DNA of 33,403 nt from positions 1 through 33,403 of the forward strand of contig CAIYCT010000030.1 in the NCBI GenBank assembly GCA_903924765.1, in the 5' to 3' direction. The position numbers and the translations under genes are program-made. The DNA is from an uncultured Rhodospirillaceae bacterium (GTDB lineage: Bacteria; Pseudomonadota; Alphaproteobacteria; Rhodospirillales; Magnetospirillaceae). Each line of letters begins with the position of its first letter. Position 1 is the stretch's first letter. Shown piece after piece: positions 23,091 to 31,502 of this stretch. The notes below the pieces were generated by a model. The model had not been told where the DNA came from, did not search any database, and was given only the letters and a program-made list of their open reading frames with translations.

Positions 23091-24131
23091 TCAGACGCCG
23101 TCGCGGTAGCCGATCGTTTCCGGATACACGACCTCAACGGCGCCGAGGCGACCGTAGTACGTCGTGAGCTGGCGCAGATCGCGGAACTCAAGCGGCGTGC
23201 GCTGCAGGGGCACCAGCGGGAAGCGAACGCGCATCGGATCTTTCGTGTAAGCCGCGATCCGATCCTTGCCCGACGAGCCGGGGCCGACGCCGCTGCGGGT
23301 CGTGCCGGTGAGCCACTTCAGGGGCTGAACGCTCAGGGGGCGACCGTTGACCGAGTTGCTCAGGCTGTTCTGGCGCAAGAACTCGAGGATCGAGATATTG
23401 CCGGCGCTCGACACGATGTTCGAGACCAGGTAGCCGTATTGCAGCGGGGGCAGCAGCAGGGAGTCCGGGCAGACCGCAAAGCCAGAGGCGGCCCAGACGC
23501 TGTTGAGCAGTTCGTTGACGTCGGCCAGAATCTGCGCCGGGGTCGTGGTGCCGCCCGTCCAGGCGCCAGTCACCACGTTGGTGTTGTTGGTCACCGCCGT
23601 GGCGTTGATCAGGCCGGTCAGGCCCAGAGCGGTGTCACCGATGTAGACCTGCTCATCGATGTCCATCTGGTACTTGAGCTGCATGCCGGCGAACTTCTGC
23701 TGGTCGATGGGGCGACCGAGCTTCAGAGCCGATTCCAACTCGGGGATCGTCCAGCCGAGTTGCATGGCCCACAGACCCAAGGGGCTGGTGGTCTTGCCGA
23801 TGTCCAGCGAAATGCCGGTGATGGCGGAGGCGTCCTTGCCGACCCACGCCTTGCCCGAACCCTGCACGCCGTTGGCGGCGGCAAAGGACGAGTTGGTGAA
23901 GGCCGAGAACTCGTCAGCGATCGAGACGTCCTCGCGCAGATCAATGTCGCGGGTCCACGTGACGGAGGCCAGAGGCTCGTGCAGGCGGGGGTCGAGGCGT
24001 TCCAGCTCCCCGATCAGGAACGCGCCTGCCGAGTCGATGGTTTGGCGGTCGAAGGTCAGGAGACCATCGGTGAAACGGAGGCGCTTGGTGGCTTGCATCA
24101 CAGCCGCAAGCTCAGTCTTTGCGAAATTCAT
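23091..24131 (-). CDS. Major capsid protein, DUF2184 family
   Basis: A 346-residue protein. NFAKTELAAVMQATKRLRF at the start, then SAFTNSSFAAANGVQGSGKAW, WTIPELESALKLGRPIDQQKFAGM and a C-terminal FRDLRQLTTYYGRLGAVEVVYPETI match DUF2184 capsid proteins with the HK97 fold. The ATG at 24131 is preceded by GGAG; the longer frame from 24239 has arginine-rich sequence running through the terminator and is rejected. A terminator hairpin lies just upstream, between the cement and capsid genes. Confidence 0.95.
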   Translation of the reverse strand: MNFAKTELAAVMQATKRLRFTDGLLTFDRQTIDSAGAFLIGELERLDPRLHEPLASVTWTRDIDLREDVSIADEFSAFTNSSFAAANGVQGSGKAWVGKDASAITGISLDIGKTTSPLGLWAMQLGWTIPELESALKLGRPIDQQKFAGMQLKYQMDIDEQVYIGDTALGLTGLINATAVTNNTNVVTGAWTGGTTTPAQILADVNELLNSVWAASGFAVCPDSLLLPPLQYGYLVSNIVSSAGNISILEFLRQNSLSNSVNGRPLSVQPLKWLTGTTRSGVGPGSSGKDRIAAYTKDPMRVRFPLVPLQRTPLEFRDLRQLTTYYGRLGAVEVVYPETIGYRDGV

Positions 24132-24143
24132 GTTTTGACTCCA

Positions 24144-24170
24144 GAAAGAGAAAAGCCACCCGAAGGTGGC
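24144..24170 (-). terminator. Rho-independent terminator hairpin
   Basis: Minus strand: GCCACC-TTCG-GGTGGC, 6-bp stem with TTCG loop, then TTTTCTCTTT. It sits between the cement protein gene and the major capsid gene, about 13-20 nt before the capsid start codon. Confidence 0.88.
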
Positions 24171-24192
24171 TCGTGTTTTGCGGTTGCGAGGG

Positions 24193-24942
24193 TTAAATGT
24201 TGTAGGCGATCTCGGCGTTACCCGAGGCGTCTGCAGCACTCATGAATCGGCAGCGGGCGACCTCGATCGTGTTGGCGGTCACGACAGGGGCGAACGAGTC
24301 CGCAGCCGTCATGGTTCCACCAGCGGTGATCGTGAAGGTCAGGCCGCCCGAGGTGTAGGCGGTGCCGACCGTCGCGTCGGGGTGACGCAGGCCGTTCGGG
24401 TCGTTGACCGTGACCTTGGACGTACCGCTGGTCGTTTGCAGGACCAGAGACCAGGTGCCGGGGATCGCATCAACCGAAACGGTACCCGCGATGGTGCCGG
24501 TGCCGGTGCCGGTGATGACGCCGCCCGCGACAGTCAGCTCGGGCGTTGCCTCGATGCCGCCGACAACCTTCACGCCAGAGGCGTTGCCCACGCGGACGTA
24601 GACCTTGCCGTTGAGCGCCGGGGTGCCGTTGTTGCATTTCACGGAAGCGTAGCCGCGACGCAACACATCAGCGAGACCCGAGGTTTTCGGAACGCTGGTG
24701 CCAAGGGGGTCCGAGGCGTTCGCGCCCTGCGAGGGGTACGGACGGACCAGCAGGCCATAGATGGCGGTTGCCAGATCGCCGGAGCCGACGGGGATGAACT
24801 TGCTGGAGGCGATTTTGCCGAACAGGCCGAAGGCGCCGAAGGCGTTGCTCGAGTCAAGGACTTGCGCCTCGATGGTCGAGATGGACTGGCGGGTCACGTC
24901 GCCCGCGATGCCCGAGGGCATACGATAGAGAAATGCGGTCAT
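24193..24942 (-). CDS. Capsid cement / decoration protein (Gp24-like)
   Basis: A 249-residue protein. AFLYRMPSGIAGDVTRQSISTIEAQVLDSSNAFGAFGLFG and VPVGSGD-like segments start it; GGIEATPELTVAGGVITGTGTGTI and a run of short beta strands with GT-rich turns follow. The pattern and place, between protease/scaffold and capsid genes, fit the structural cement proteins of DUF2184 phages that bind the outer capsid surface. The ending PVVTANTIEVARCRFMSAADAS is typical of the family. Start at 24942 is ATG. Confidence 0.85.
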   Translation of the reverse strand: MTAFLYRMPSGIAGDVTRQSISTIEAQVLDSSNAFGAFGLFGKIASSKFIPVGSGDLATAIYGLLVRPYPSQGANASDPLGTSVPKTSGLADVLRRGYASVKCNNGTPALNGKVYVRVGNASGVKVVGGIEATPELTVAGGVITGTGTGTIAGTVSVDAIPGTWSLVLQTTSGTSKVTVNDPNGLRHPDATVGTAYTSGGLTFTITAGGTMTAADSFAPVVTANTIEVARCRFMSAADASGNAEIAYNI

Positions 24943-24963
24943 GATGGTTGATTTCCTTTGAAA

Positions 24964-25638
24964 TTAACGGGCGTTTCGGTTGGCCCAAAATGCCCTGTTC
25001 CGGGCGTTTATGTCGGCCACGACAGACGCGGGACCGAAATCCTTGGTGGCGGTGGACTGGCGGGTCGACGCGGCGTTGTTACGCACGCGCATGATTTCCG
25101 CCGCACCGATGAACACGGATGCGAGGGAGTCTCCCGTCAGGACGGCGAGGTCACGACCGATCAGGAGCGCGTCGATCGCGTCCTTGCATCCGTCCGTGGC
25201 GTAGGCCTTGGTGAGCGTGTCGCGCATGAACGTCTGTACTTCTTCCTGCTCCTTGGCCTTGTCCGTGGTCTTGAACGAGGCGCCAGGCATCAGGATTTCA
25301 GCGCGCGCGGCGATTCCCTTGATGGAGTCGCCCGACAGGACGGTTCCGACAGCCTGCACGTTGCTTGAGGCGGTTTCCGCCTCGATCACCGTGTCGCCTG
25401 TTTTTTCCTCTTCCTTGTCGGGATCTTCCTCGTCGCCCGTCTTGCCGGCGAGTTTTTCAACCGCAGCTTCGAGGCGATCCAGACGGGCGCTCAGATCCTC
25501 GTCGCGGTTCTCACGTTCCTTTTCAGGATCGTCCTCGGAGTCCTCTGACTTCTTCTCTTCGAGTTCAGCCTTGACGGCCTCCTCGTCCTTGGCCTTGACC
25601 GCAGTCATCAGCCGATCCCAAAAGTTGCGCTTTTTCAT
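24964..25638 (-). other. Possible internally started scaffold protein within the DUF2213 gene
   Basis: The ATG at 25638 (residue 185, KKRNFWDRLMTAV) lies at the boundary between the protease and scaffold parts and has AGGA nine to twelve bases before it. Translation from there would give a 224-residue scaffold-only product, like lambda Nu3 within gene C. There is no direct evidence of its use. Confidence 0.4.
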
Positions 25639-26190
25639 AGCTGGTTTCCTATCTTGGATTGAACAACGCGGGCCTGCGCGGCCTCGCTCAACTAAGGCAA
25701 CGTGGTTCCCCACGATGTCACGCTGTACCCCGCGTCCGGGTTCTGTCTGCTCGTATGAGGCCTCGTAGCCGGCGCTCACCTCGGGCAAATTCTGGTTGAC
25801 GTACGCGATCGCAGCCTGGTCGGTGATGACCAGATCGGCAATCAGCAGATCGTCCTGTATCCCCTCGCCGCGACGCACGTTCTGGACGATCCCGACCGCC
25901 AGTTGCTGCCAGTTTTCGGGGGTCACGAACTCGGTCGGATGCTCGACCGTCACGGCCTTGCCCTCGAACGAGGCGATCGTTTCGAGGCGAAACACCTCGG
26001 TTTCCGGGCGCTCAACGCGGATTTCACCGCTGCCGGCGTCCTCGATCGGCACTTCGAGGCTTGAGTAAAGTTGCATGCCGGTGCGCGCGATCGGCACGTC
26101 GTGGCAGACAAGAAACCCCTCGGGCGTGACGGAACGGCGCTCGCCAATATCCTCGGTCGTGTAAAACCGGCCTCGGTCGTAGGTTTTCAT
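24964..26190 (-). CDS. DUF2213 prohead protease-scaffold fusion
   Basis: A 408-residue protein. Residues 1-180 are the DUF2213 protease-like domain (GERRSVTPEGFLVCHDVPIARTG at 16-38). Candidate catalytic residues are H84 in TVEHP, S139 in EVSAGY and H163 in GNHVALVE, the spacing expected in prohead proteases; this triad is inferred. Residues 185-290 are highly charged and coiled (EEAVKAELEEKKSEDSEDDPEKE), a typical scaffold segment. The rest (about 300-408) includes ARAEILMPGASF and ends in RNRAFWANRNAR, the probable capsid-binding scaffold tail. The protein would direct prohead assembly and then be cut away. Confidence 0.9.
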   Translation of the reverse strand: MKTYDRGRFYTTEDIGERRSVTPEGFLVCHDVPIARTGMQLYSSLEVPIEDAGSGEIRVERPETEVFRLETIASFEGKAVTVEHPTEFVTPENWQQLAVGIVQNVRRGEGIQDDLLIADLVITDQAAIAYVNQNLPEVSAGYEASYEQTEPGRGVQRDIVGNHVALVERGRAGPRCSIQDRKPAMKKRNFWDRLMTAVKAKDEEAVKAELEEKKSEDSEDDPEKERENRDEDLSARLDRLEAAVEKLAGKTGDEEDPDKEEEKTGDTVIEAETASSNVQAVGTVLSGDSIKGIAARAEILMPGASFKTTDKAKEQEEVQTFMRDTLTKAYATDGCKDAIDALLIGRDLAVLTGDSLASVFIGAAEIMRVRNNAASTRQSTATKDFGPASVVADINARNRAFWANRNAR

Positions 26191-26199
26191 TGCAATGCC

Positions 26200-26937
26200 C
26201 TATTCGTTCGGAAGGATGACGCGCGCCCAACACCTGCAGTTCGGCAGGCACCCGGCGTGGCCCGTCAGGCCGTCGAGCGTTGGCGGGTTGGCCCATGCCA
26301 CGTACTGCCCCGCCATCTCGCGGTGTGAGGGACGTACGTCGCCGTCGTGGGAGGTTTCCCATACGTAGCCCTTGCTGCCTACGTGCTGCGCGCGTGCCTG
26401 CGTGAGATTTGCCGCTGTGCGTGCAACCTCTGTGCGTGCGATCAGGCGTGCGCGGCTTTGCGCCACCTGCCCGCTTCGCATGATTTCCCCAACCAGCTCG
26501 TTGGCCCGGGTACCGTCCTCGCGCGCCCGGATGGTCAGCTCGTGCACACGGTGCGCGGCCTCGATCGGGATGCTGCGAATCAGGGTGACCTGCTGCTCCA
26601 TCAGCGCGCGCATCGCCTTGCCGGTCGGTGCGGTGAGGATTTCCCGCCGTATCTCGTGCGACATTTCGGCGCTGACCGCCTTCCATCCGGCAAGATCGCG
26701 GGCGTTGACCTCCTCGATCATCTTGGAGGCTGCGACCGTAGCCCAAGGCATTAGTGCCTCGGCGTACCGGCGCAGCATCTGCTCAAGCGTCGGGAGCGTC
26801 TCAATGTCGCCCGGGGGGAACTCACCGATAATCGCGCCAACCTGGCGTGCGAGACCCGACAACTGCTTGGTGTACAGGCGCTCTGCCCTACTCGCCCGAA
26901 CCGGAGCCTTCGCCCGCTTTCTGTCCAGCGTCAGCAT
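26200..26937 (-). CDS. Minor head protein, Mu gpF-like
   Basis: A 245-residue protein. The ATG at 26937 is used; a TTG at 26946 is the only longer alternative. The helical N-terminal half is followed by ARLIARTEVARTAANLTQARAQ, then YVWETSHDGDVRPSHREM and a C-terminal metal-binding-like GHAGCLPNCRCWARVIL; these are the hallmarks of phage Mu gpF/SPP1 gp7 minor head proteins, which help in head morphogenesis and are ejected with the DNA. It starts inside the last 50 bases of the portal gene in another frame. Confidence 0.93.
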   Translation of the reverse strand: MLTLDRKRAKAPVRASRAERLYTKQLSGLARQVGAIIGEFPPGDIETLPTLEQMLRRYAEALMPWATVAASKMIEEVNARDLAGWKAVSAEMSHEIRREILTAPTGKAMRALMEQQVTLIRSIPIEAAHRVHELTIRAREDGTRANELVGEIMRSGQVAQSRARLIARTEVARTAANLTQARAQHVGSKGYVWETSHDGDVRPSHREMAGQYVAWANPPTLDGLTGHAGCLPNCRCWARVILPNE

Positions 26938-28297
26938 CGTTGTCAAGCTCGCTCATTGATGGGGGTGGTTCGGCCTCGGCCTCGGTAATGTCCTCGTCCG
27001 TGATCTGGGTCCAGACCCCGGTCACGTGCCCGGACTGGCGCAGCTCCTTGAGGGCTGTCGCGCGGTCAATGATCCCGGCGTCCGACGCTGCGGCGACCGC
27101 CGTCGTGACGCTGGTCGCAACTGCGGCCTTCTGGACGTCATCCAGTTGCCAGAGCGACTTGAAGTCGAAGTCGAAGTTTTCCGGGGGCGGCGTGCCGATC
27201 TCGGAGCGATACAGAATGTCGTACAGGACATTGATCCCGCTGCGAAGCTGGCGCTCCTGCATCTGGGAGATATTGTCGTAATAGAGGCGAATGTCCGACT
27301 CGCCCGTCGCGCTCATGCCGGCGGGGGACTGTCCGAGCAGGCGCACAAGCGGGATGCCTGTTGCGCCTGAAATCTGCTGCGCGAACTGCAGCATGAGGTC
27401 AGACAGTCCTGAGAACGTGTAGCTCGTTGCGTCAAACTCGTCCTCGCCGTCCATCAGGGTCAGCCCCTCGTTGGACTGAAACACGCGGATTGCCTCGATC
27501 TGCTTGAGCAGACCCTGCTCGGCCTTCCCGCCCATTGCGAGGATCTCGCGCAAGCCCTTGACCTTGTAGGTGCGGAGGTGCGCCTTAAAGACCAGCTGCG
27601 AGGCGCCCTGCGTGATGCTGTCGTAGGGGATCAGCCGATCCCACAGTCGTTCCAGCACCGACTGGCCCCACCCGTTCTCTGCGATGCGCTGCCAGTACGG
27701 TAGTTCTGTGCCATCGAGCCGGATTACCCGACTGTGATGGATCTTCATGTTCATCAGCCCTTGGGCGTCAGCGATCACCTGGTAGAAGCGTGGCTTTCCG
27801 ATTTCGGGGCCGAAGTCCGTGACGAGGTCGGTAAGCGACGGTTGCACCACCCATCGGTCAAGCACCAGCAGCCCTTTGAACTGACCACGACCGATCGTGT
27901 CGCGGCGCAGGGGCGTTTCAACCTTCTGGCCATCGATCATCAGGACCGCGACGCAGCCGCCGTAGAGCCTGGACCACTTGACGGTGTCGCACAGGGAGTC
28001 CCACAGACGCAGGCGTGACGTCGCGCGCTCGATCACCTCGATCTGCTGCGGGTCGATGTCGCCTCGCATCTCGACGCCCTCGCGGGTCATGTCTTGGGCG
28101 ACGGTGTCAACGGCCTGACCTGCGATCCAGCTTGAGCGGTAGCAGTTCTCCATCATCACGCGATCGCGCGAGACGGGGGAAAAGTCGTACTTGCCGCCAG
28201 CGTTCAGGTTCCCGGCGTTGAGACCGACGCGCGCGATGAGGTTCTGAAAGCTGTCGCCTACGGGGGCCGGTTCGCTCGGTTTCGCTCGTCTGCTCAT
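26888..28297 (-). CDS. Portal protein, DUF1073 family
   Basis: A 469-residue portal protein. NCYRSSWIAGQAVDTVAQDMTREG (51-74), LRLWDSLCDTVKWSRLYGGC (96-115), and FQSNEGLTLMDGEDEFDATSYTFSGLSDLM in the second half are characteristic of DUF1073 portals, which form the dodecameric ring through which DNA enters and leaves. The acidic, serine-rich C-terminus overlaps the minor head gene. Databases may label this family as anti-CBASS Acb1-like because of its Pfam name; position between terminase and gpF-like protein shows it is the portal. Confidence 0.95.
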   Translation of the reverse strand: MSRRAKPSEPAPVGDSFQNLIARVGLNAGNLNAGGKYDFSPVSRDRVMMENCYRSSWIAGQAVDTVAQDMTREGVEMRGDIDPQQIEVIERATSRLRLWDSLCDTVKWSRLYGGCVAVLMIDGQKVETPLRRDTIGRGQFKGLLVLDRWVVQPSLTDLVTDFGPEIGKPRFYQVIADAQGLMNMKIHHSRVIRLDGTELPYWQRIAENGWGQSVLERLWDRLIPYDSITQGASQLVFKAHLRTYKVKGLREILAMGGKAEQGLLKQIEAIRVFQSNEGLTLMDGEDEFDATSYTFSGLSDLMLQFAQQISGATGIPLVRLLGQSPAGMSATGESDIRLYYDNISQMQERQLRSGINVLYDILYRSEIGTPPPENFDFDFKSLWQLDDVQKAAVATSVTTAVAAASDAGIIDRATALKELRQSGHVTGVWTQITDEDITEAEAEPPPSMSELDNDADAGQKAGEGSGSGE

Positions 28298-28298
28298 A

Positions 28299-29714
28299 TC
28301 ATTCGGCCAGTTTTGCCCATACGTTCATCATGTTTCCGGAGGCCACCATGTCGTTGATTGCGTCGCACATGGGGTCTATTTGGTCATCGTGGGCGTGGGT
28401 GTCGTTCGGCGTGAACGACTCGCACTCGGCAATAAAGTCGGATGTAAACGGCGCGTCCTCTGGGAGGTAGACCCGTCCGGACTCAACGTATCCGGCTATG
28501 TCCATGACCCGGGTGAGCTTGTCCTTGACGCGCTCGATGCCGATCACAGGGATGCCGGATGTTCGGGACAGGTCCTGAATCAACCCGGTACCGGATGATT
28601 TGTCCTCGACCCCCATCGCGCGCAGTTGCCCGTACACGTGGTGGTCGTACTGCAAGTGCTTGGCCCAGAAGTCGACGGCGCGGCGCTTAAGCTCTGGCGC
28701 CTCCCACTTTCCCCTGATCTGATCGATCAGGTACGCGTTGTTGTCGACCCCGGCTCCCCAACATTGGAAAACGGAGTAATCGTTCGCCTCGCCTGTCTTT
28801 TGCGCCGTGTCCGCGAAAATCTTGCGGTACCGCATCTGCGGTGCCTGGCGGTATCGGTTGAACCAGGCGCCCCGGAGGATTCCTCCACCGAGGGGCGACG
28901 GTCGCTGCTGGTACTGCCCGGAGAACACGTAGCTGTTCGCCGCCTTCATTTGCTCGAGCTGTTCGACCGAGTGTTTCTCGGGCCACAGCGCGGTGCCGTC
29001 CTCGCGCAGCGCGGGCAGACAAACGTGCGTCCATTCCTCGCCGTTACCGCCGGCCAGGAGCCACCCGGACAAATCCTGCTCGTGCAGGCGCTGCATGATG
29101 ACGATGATCGGCGTGTTCTTCGGGTCGTTCTTGCGGCTTTCGAGCGTGTTCTGGAACCAGTCTGTCACGCCCTGACGGATGACGTCGGAGGTCGCCTCGT
29201 CGGGTTTCAGCGGGTCATCGATGATGATTGCCCCGGCGAAGCCTGGTCGGTGCTTGCCGGCGCCGTAGCCGGTGATCGTGCCCCCGGAGCCAACCCCGTA
29301 CATCACCCCACCGAGGGTTGTACGCCACTCGTGTTTCGCGGACGAGTCGCCACGCAGTTCGACGCGGGGGAACATGGCGCGGAACTCCTCGTGACAAACA
29401 ACCTCACGAATGTCCCACGTCGCGTTCGTCGCCAGCGCGCCGGAATAACTGGTGTAGATGAACTCGGAGTCAGGAAAGTGCCCGAGGCCAAAAGCTGCAA
29501 AGTACTTGACGATCTGCGTCTTGCTGTAACGCGGCGGTACATTGATGATGAGCCGCTTGATTTTCCCAAGGTACACCTGCTCAAGGGCGTCGGTGATTAC
29601 CTTGTGATGATCCCCTAGCACCCACGGCATTGCCTTTTGCCGCCAGAACATCCACTCGGAAAACGAGAGCAGGCTACTTCTGGCTTGGCTGCGAATTGTC
29701 TTTAGGTTGTTCAT
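28299..29714 (-). CDS. Terminase large subunit
   Basis: A 471-residue packaging motor. The N-terminal ATPase has the deviant Walker A INVPPRYSKT (57-66), Walker B AIIIDDP (162-168) and the coupling motif IVIMQRLHEQDLSGW (204-218). The C-terminal nuclease has FADTA with D302, E370 in VEDKSSGTG and D443-D444 in HDDQIDPM, the metal-binding acidic residues. It translocates DNA into the prohead and cuts it. The start at 29714 lies inside the small-subunit gene (41-base overlap), and the portal gene follows by one base. Confidence 0.97.
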   Translation of the reverse strand: MNNLKTIRSQARSSLLSFSEWMFWRQKAMPWVLGDHHKVITDALEQVYLGKIKRLIINVPPRYSKTQIVKYFAAFGLGHFPDSEFIYTSYSGALATNATWDIREVVCHEEFRAMFPRVELRGDSSAKHEWRTTLGGVMYGVGSGGTITGYGAGKHRPGFAGAIIIDDPLKPDEATSDVIRQGVTDWFQNTLESRKNDPKNTPIIVIMQRLHEQDLSGWLLAGGNGEEWTHVCLPALREDGTALWPEKHSVEQLEQMKAANSYVFSGQYQQRPSPLGGGILRGAWFNRYRQAPQMRYRKIFADTAQKTGEANDYSVFQCWGAGVDNNAYLIDQIRGKWEAPELKRRAVDFWAKHLQYDHHVYGQLRAMGVEDKSSGTGLIQDLSRTSGIPVIGIERVKDKLTRVMDIAGYVESGRVYLPEDAPFTSDFIAECESFTPNDTHAHDDQIDPMCDAINDMVASGNMMNVWAKLAE

Positions 29715-30180
29715 GGCGCTTTGCCAGCCGCATAAAGTCCTCTGCGGCGGCGTTGGCGTTATCTTCCTTCAGGGTCATGTTGGTGGAGTTGTTCTCCGTA
29801 CTGGCGCCCAAGGCCAGCCGTTCGATCCGTTGCGCCTTCTCAACGGCCTGCATGAGGGTGTTCAGCTCGGATGCGGACAGCTTTGCAGCGTCGCCACCAG
29901 CCGCGTTGAAATGTTTTGCAACCTGGGCACGTGCGGCCCTGGCAAGTTTGATGTTCGCCTCGTTCGACTTGGCAAGTTCATCGGTTCGCTGATCGATGAT
30001 TACGGATTCTGCGGCCTTGCTTACCTGCGCTGACGCATGCTTACGGTCTGCTTCCCATTTTTCCCGGGCAGCTCGTCCCATCACTCCAGCAGCTTTGATG
30101 CCGAAATCTTCCGCCACTTCTCGCAGCGTTTTTGTTCCGCCGACGTATGCCAGCCTGACGGCGCCCCAATCCGTAGCCAT
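29674..30180 (-). CDS. Terminase small subunit-like protein
   Basis: A 168-residue protein. Residues 1-40 include a helix-turn-helix-like stretch, LREVAEDFGIKAAGVMGRAARE, as in DNA-recognition subunits of terminases. The rest is a long alanine-rich helix (EANIKLARAARAQVAKHFN, LNTLMQAVEKAQRIERLALG) that could form the oligomerisation ring, then a polar tail. It overlaps the large subunit start, as usual. Sequence conservation of this family is poor, so the call relies on position, size and the HTH. Confidence 0.85.
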   Translation of the reverse strand: MATDWGAVRLAYVGGTKTLREVAEDFGIKAAGVMGRAAREKWEADRKHASAQVSKAAESVIIDQRTDELAKSNEANIKLARAARAQVAKHFNAAGGDAAKLSASELNTLMQAVEKAQRIERLALGASTENNSTNMTLKEDNANAAAEDFMRLAKRHEQPKDNSQPSQK

Positions 30181-30183
30181 GCC

Positions 30184-30894
30184 CTACCCCGGGAACGGCT
30201 CGCCGGTCGCCTCAAGGACGGCAGCCTGCCCGGTGAACTCTTGCCAGCGGCGCACGATGACGTCGCAGTAGTTCGGGTCCAGCTCCATCACGCGGGCGTG
30301 GCGACCGTGCTTTTCGCAGGCAATGACCGTGGTGCCGCTGCCGCCAAAGGTGTCGAGAACAATGTCCCCGCCCTTGGTGTTGTTGAGCATCTGGTACTCA
30401 AACAGGGCGACGGGTTTCATGGTCGGATGCTCGCCGCTGCGGCTCGGGCGGTCGAACTCAAGGATGGTGGTCTGCTTGCGGTCGGCAGCCCAGAGGTGTC
30501 CCGCGCCGTCCTTCCATCCGTACAGGCAGGGTTCGTGTTTCCAGTGATAGTCTTGCCGGCCCATGACCAGGGTCTGTTTTTTCCAGATCAGGCATTGACG
30601 GACGGTCCAGCCGGCGTCGACGCAGGCGCCACGGAAGTTGTACCCCTCGCTGTCGGCGTGCCAGATATAAAACACGGCGCCGGCCTTCATCGCGGCGTTG
30701 GCGGCGGTGAAGGCATCGCGCAGGAACTGGCGGAACTCCGCGTCGCCCATCGAGTCGTTCTTGATCTTCAGGGCGTCTTTGGTCCCGCCCTCGTAGGCGA
30801 CGTTGTACGGCGGGTCGGTCAGCAGCATGTCCGCCGCGTGGCCTTTGCCGACAAGCGTTTCGACATGATCGATCGATAGGCTATCGCCGCACAT
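30184..30894 (-). CDS. DNA methyltransferase catalytic domain (beta-class), separated from ParB domain by frameshift
   Basis: From the ATG at 30894 the frame encodes 236 residues with the catalytic motif DPPYN at 27-31 (motif IV), HPTMKP at 156-161 and the SAM-binding motif DTFGGSGTT at 181-189 (motif I). Motif IV before motif I defines the beta class; DPPY favours adenine-N6 methylation. The frame is open well upstream of the ATG: codons for LRENPVSELGNVWILGNHRV precede it, continuing the ParB protein of 30881-31411 if one base of the G10 tract is removed. As sequenced, the methyltransferase would need its own internal start, for which no strong ribosome site is seen. Terminase follows by three bases. 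Confidence 0.9.
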   Translation of the reverse strand: MCGDSLSIDHVETLVGKGHAADMLLTDPPYNVAYEGGTKDALKIKNDSMGDAEFRQFLRDAFTAANAAMKAGAVFYIWHADSEGYNFRGACVDAGWTVRQCLIWKKQTLVMGRQDYHWKHEPCLYGWKDGAGHLWAADRKQTTILEFDRPSRSGEHPTMKPVALFEYQMLNNTKGGDIVLDTFGGSGTTVIACEKHGRHARVMELDPNYCDVIVRRWQEFTGQAAVLEATGEPFPG

Positions 30895-31411
30895 TACGCG
30901 GTGATTCCCGAGAATCCAGACGTTGCCTAGCTCCGATACAGGGTTTTCCCGTAGGGGGGGGGGATTCGTCCTCGTCGGTCAGACCGGCATTTTCCTCGGT
31001 GGGCATGAGGTCCGCGAGTTCTTCGGCGTTGAACCCGGTCAGGTCCAGGTCATAACCAAGATCCGAAAGCTCGGTCAGCTCGACGCGCAGCATTTCCTCA
31101 TCCCATCCGGCGTTCAGGGCCAGCTTGTTGTCCGCGATCACGTAGGCTCGGCGCTGTGCATCTGTCAGGCCGGCGAGGGTGATGGTCGGGACGTTATCGA
31201 TGTTGAGCTTGCGGGCCGCGAGAATACGACCGTGACCGGCGATGACGCCGTTTTGGTCATCGAGCAGGATGGGGTTGGTAAAGCCAAACTCCCTGATGCT
31301 GGCCATGATCTGTGCAACCTGCTCGTCGCTGTGCGTTCTGCTGTTGCGAGCGTACGGGACAAGGTCCGCGACCGGAACGTACCGGATCGAGAGGTCGGAG
31401 ACTTGCGGCAT
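30881..31411 (-). CDS. ParB-like N-terminal domain of a ParB-methyltransferase, truncated by frameshift
   Basis: A 176-residue frame. Residues 10-105 are a ParB/sulfiredoxin-like domain: VPVADLVPYARNSRTHSDEQ, then NGVIAGHGRILAARKLN (ATP/DNA-binding GHGR box) and LTDAQRRAYVIADNKLALN. After PTEENAGLTDEDESPP the frame runs through the C10 tract into an arginine-rich tail of about 25 residues that has no family likeness and ends at 30881. With nine C instead of ten, ParB and methyltransferase join into one 408-residue protein, a known domain arrangement in phages. Ribosome site before ATG 31411 is weak, and a terminator lies 12 bases upstream. Confidence 0.88.
   Translation of the reverse strand: MPQVSDLSIRYVPVADLVPYARNSRTHSDEQVAQIMASIREFGFTNPILLDDQNGVIAGHGRILAARKLNIDNVPTITLAGLTDAQRRAYVIADNKLALNAGWDEEMLRVELTELSDLGYDLDLTGFNAEELADLMPTEENAGLTDEDESPPPTGKPCIGARQRLDSRESPRNVRR
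30954..30963 (+). repeat. Homopolymeric G10 tract in the ParB-methyltransferase gene
   Basis: Ten consecutive G on the plus strand (ten C in the gene). Length 9 or 12 would keep ParB and methyltransferase in one frame; length 10 puts the catalytic domain out of frame. It is the longest G/C homopolymer noticed in the window. Confidence 0.95.
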
Positions 31412-31422
31412 CGGGGATGGGG

Positions 31423-31450
31423 AATAAAAAGACCCGGCACGATGCCGGGC
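31423..31450 (-). terminator. Rho-independent terminator hairpin
   Basis: Minus strand: CCCGGCA-TCG-TGCCGGG, a perfect 7-bp stem with 3-base loop, then TCTTTTTATT. It is downstream of the 31503-31733 gene and about 14 nt before the ParB start codon. Confidence 0.9.
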
Positions 31451-31502
31451 TTAAGTGGTGCCCTGCTAAAGGCTACCGGAGGAGACAACAGCTTCCGTGG
31501 CG

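Noticed and set aside
22872-24245. 457-codon open frame on the plus strand
   Set aside because: Antisense to the major capsid gene and the terminator; composition is arginine- and glycine-rich, as in shadow frames.
26888-28297. Possible anti-CBASS Acb1 protein, as the Pfam family name may suggest
   Set aside because: Length, position between TerL and gpF-like gene and portal-specific stretches make it the portal protein; the label reflects family naming.
28626-29618. 330-codon open frame on the plus strand
   Set aside because: Antisense to the terminase large subunit, whose Walker and nuclease motifs are intact.
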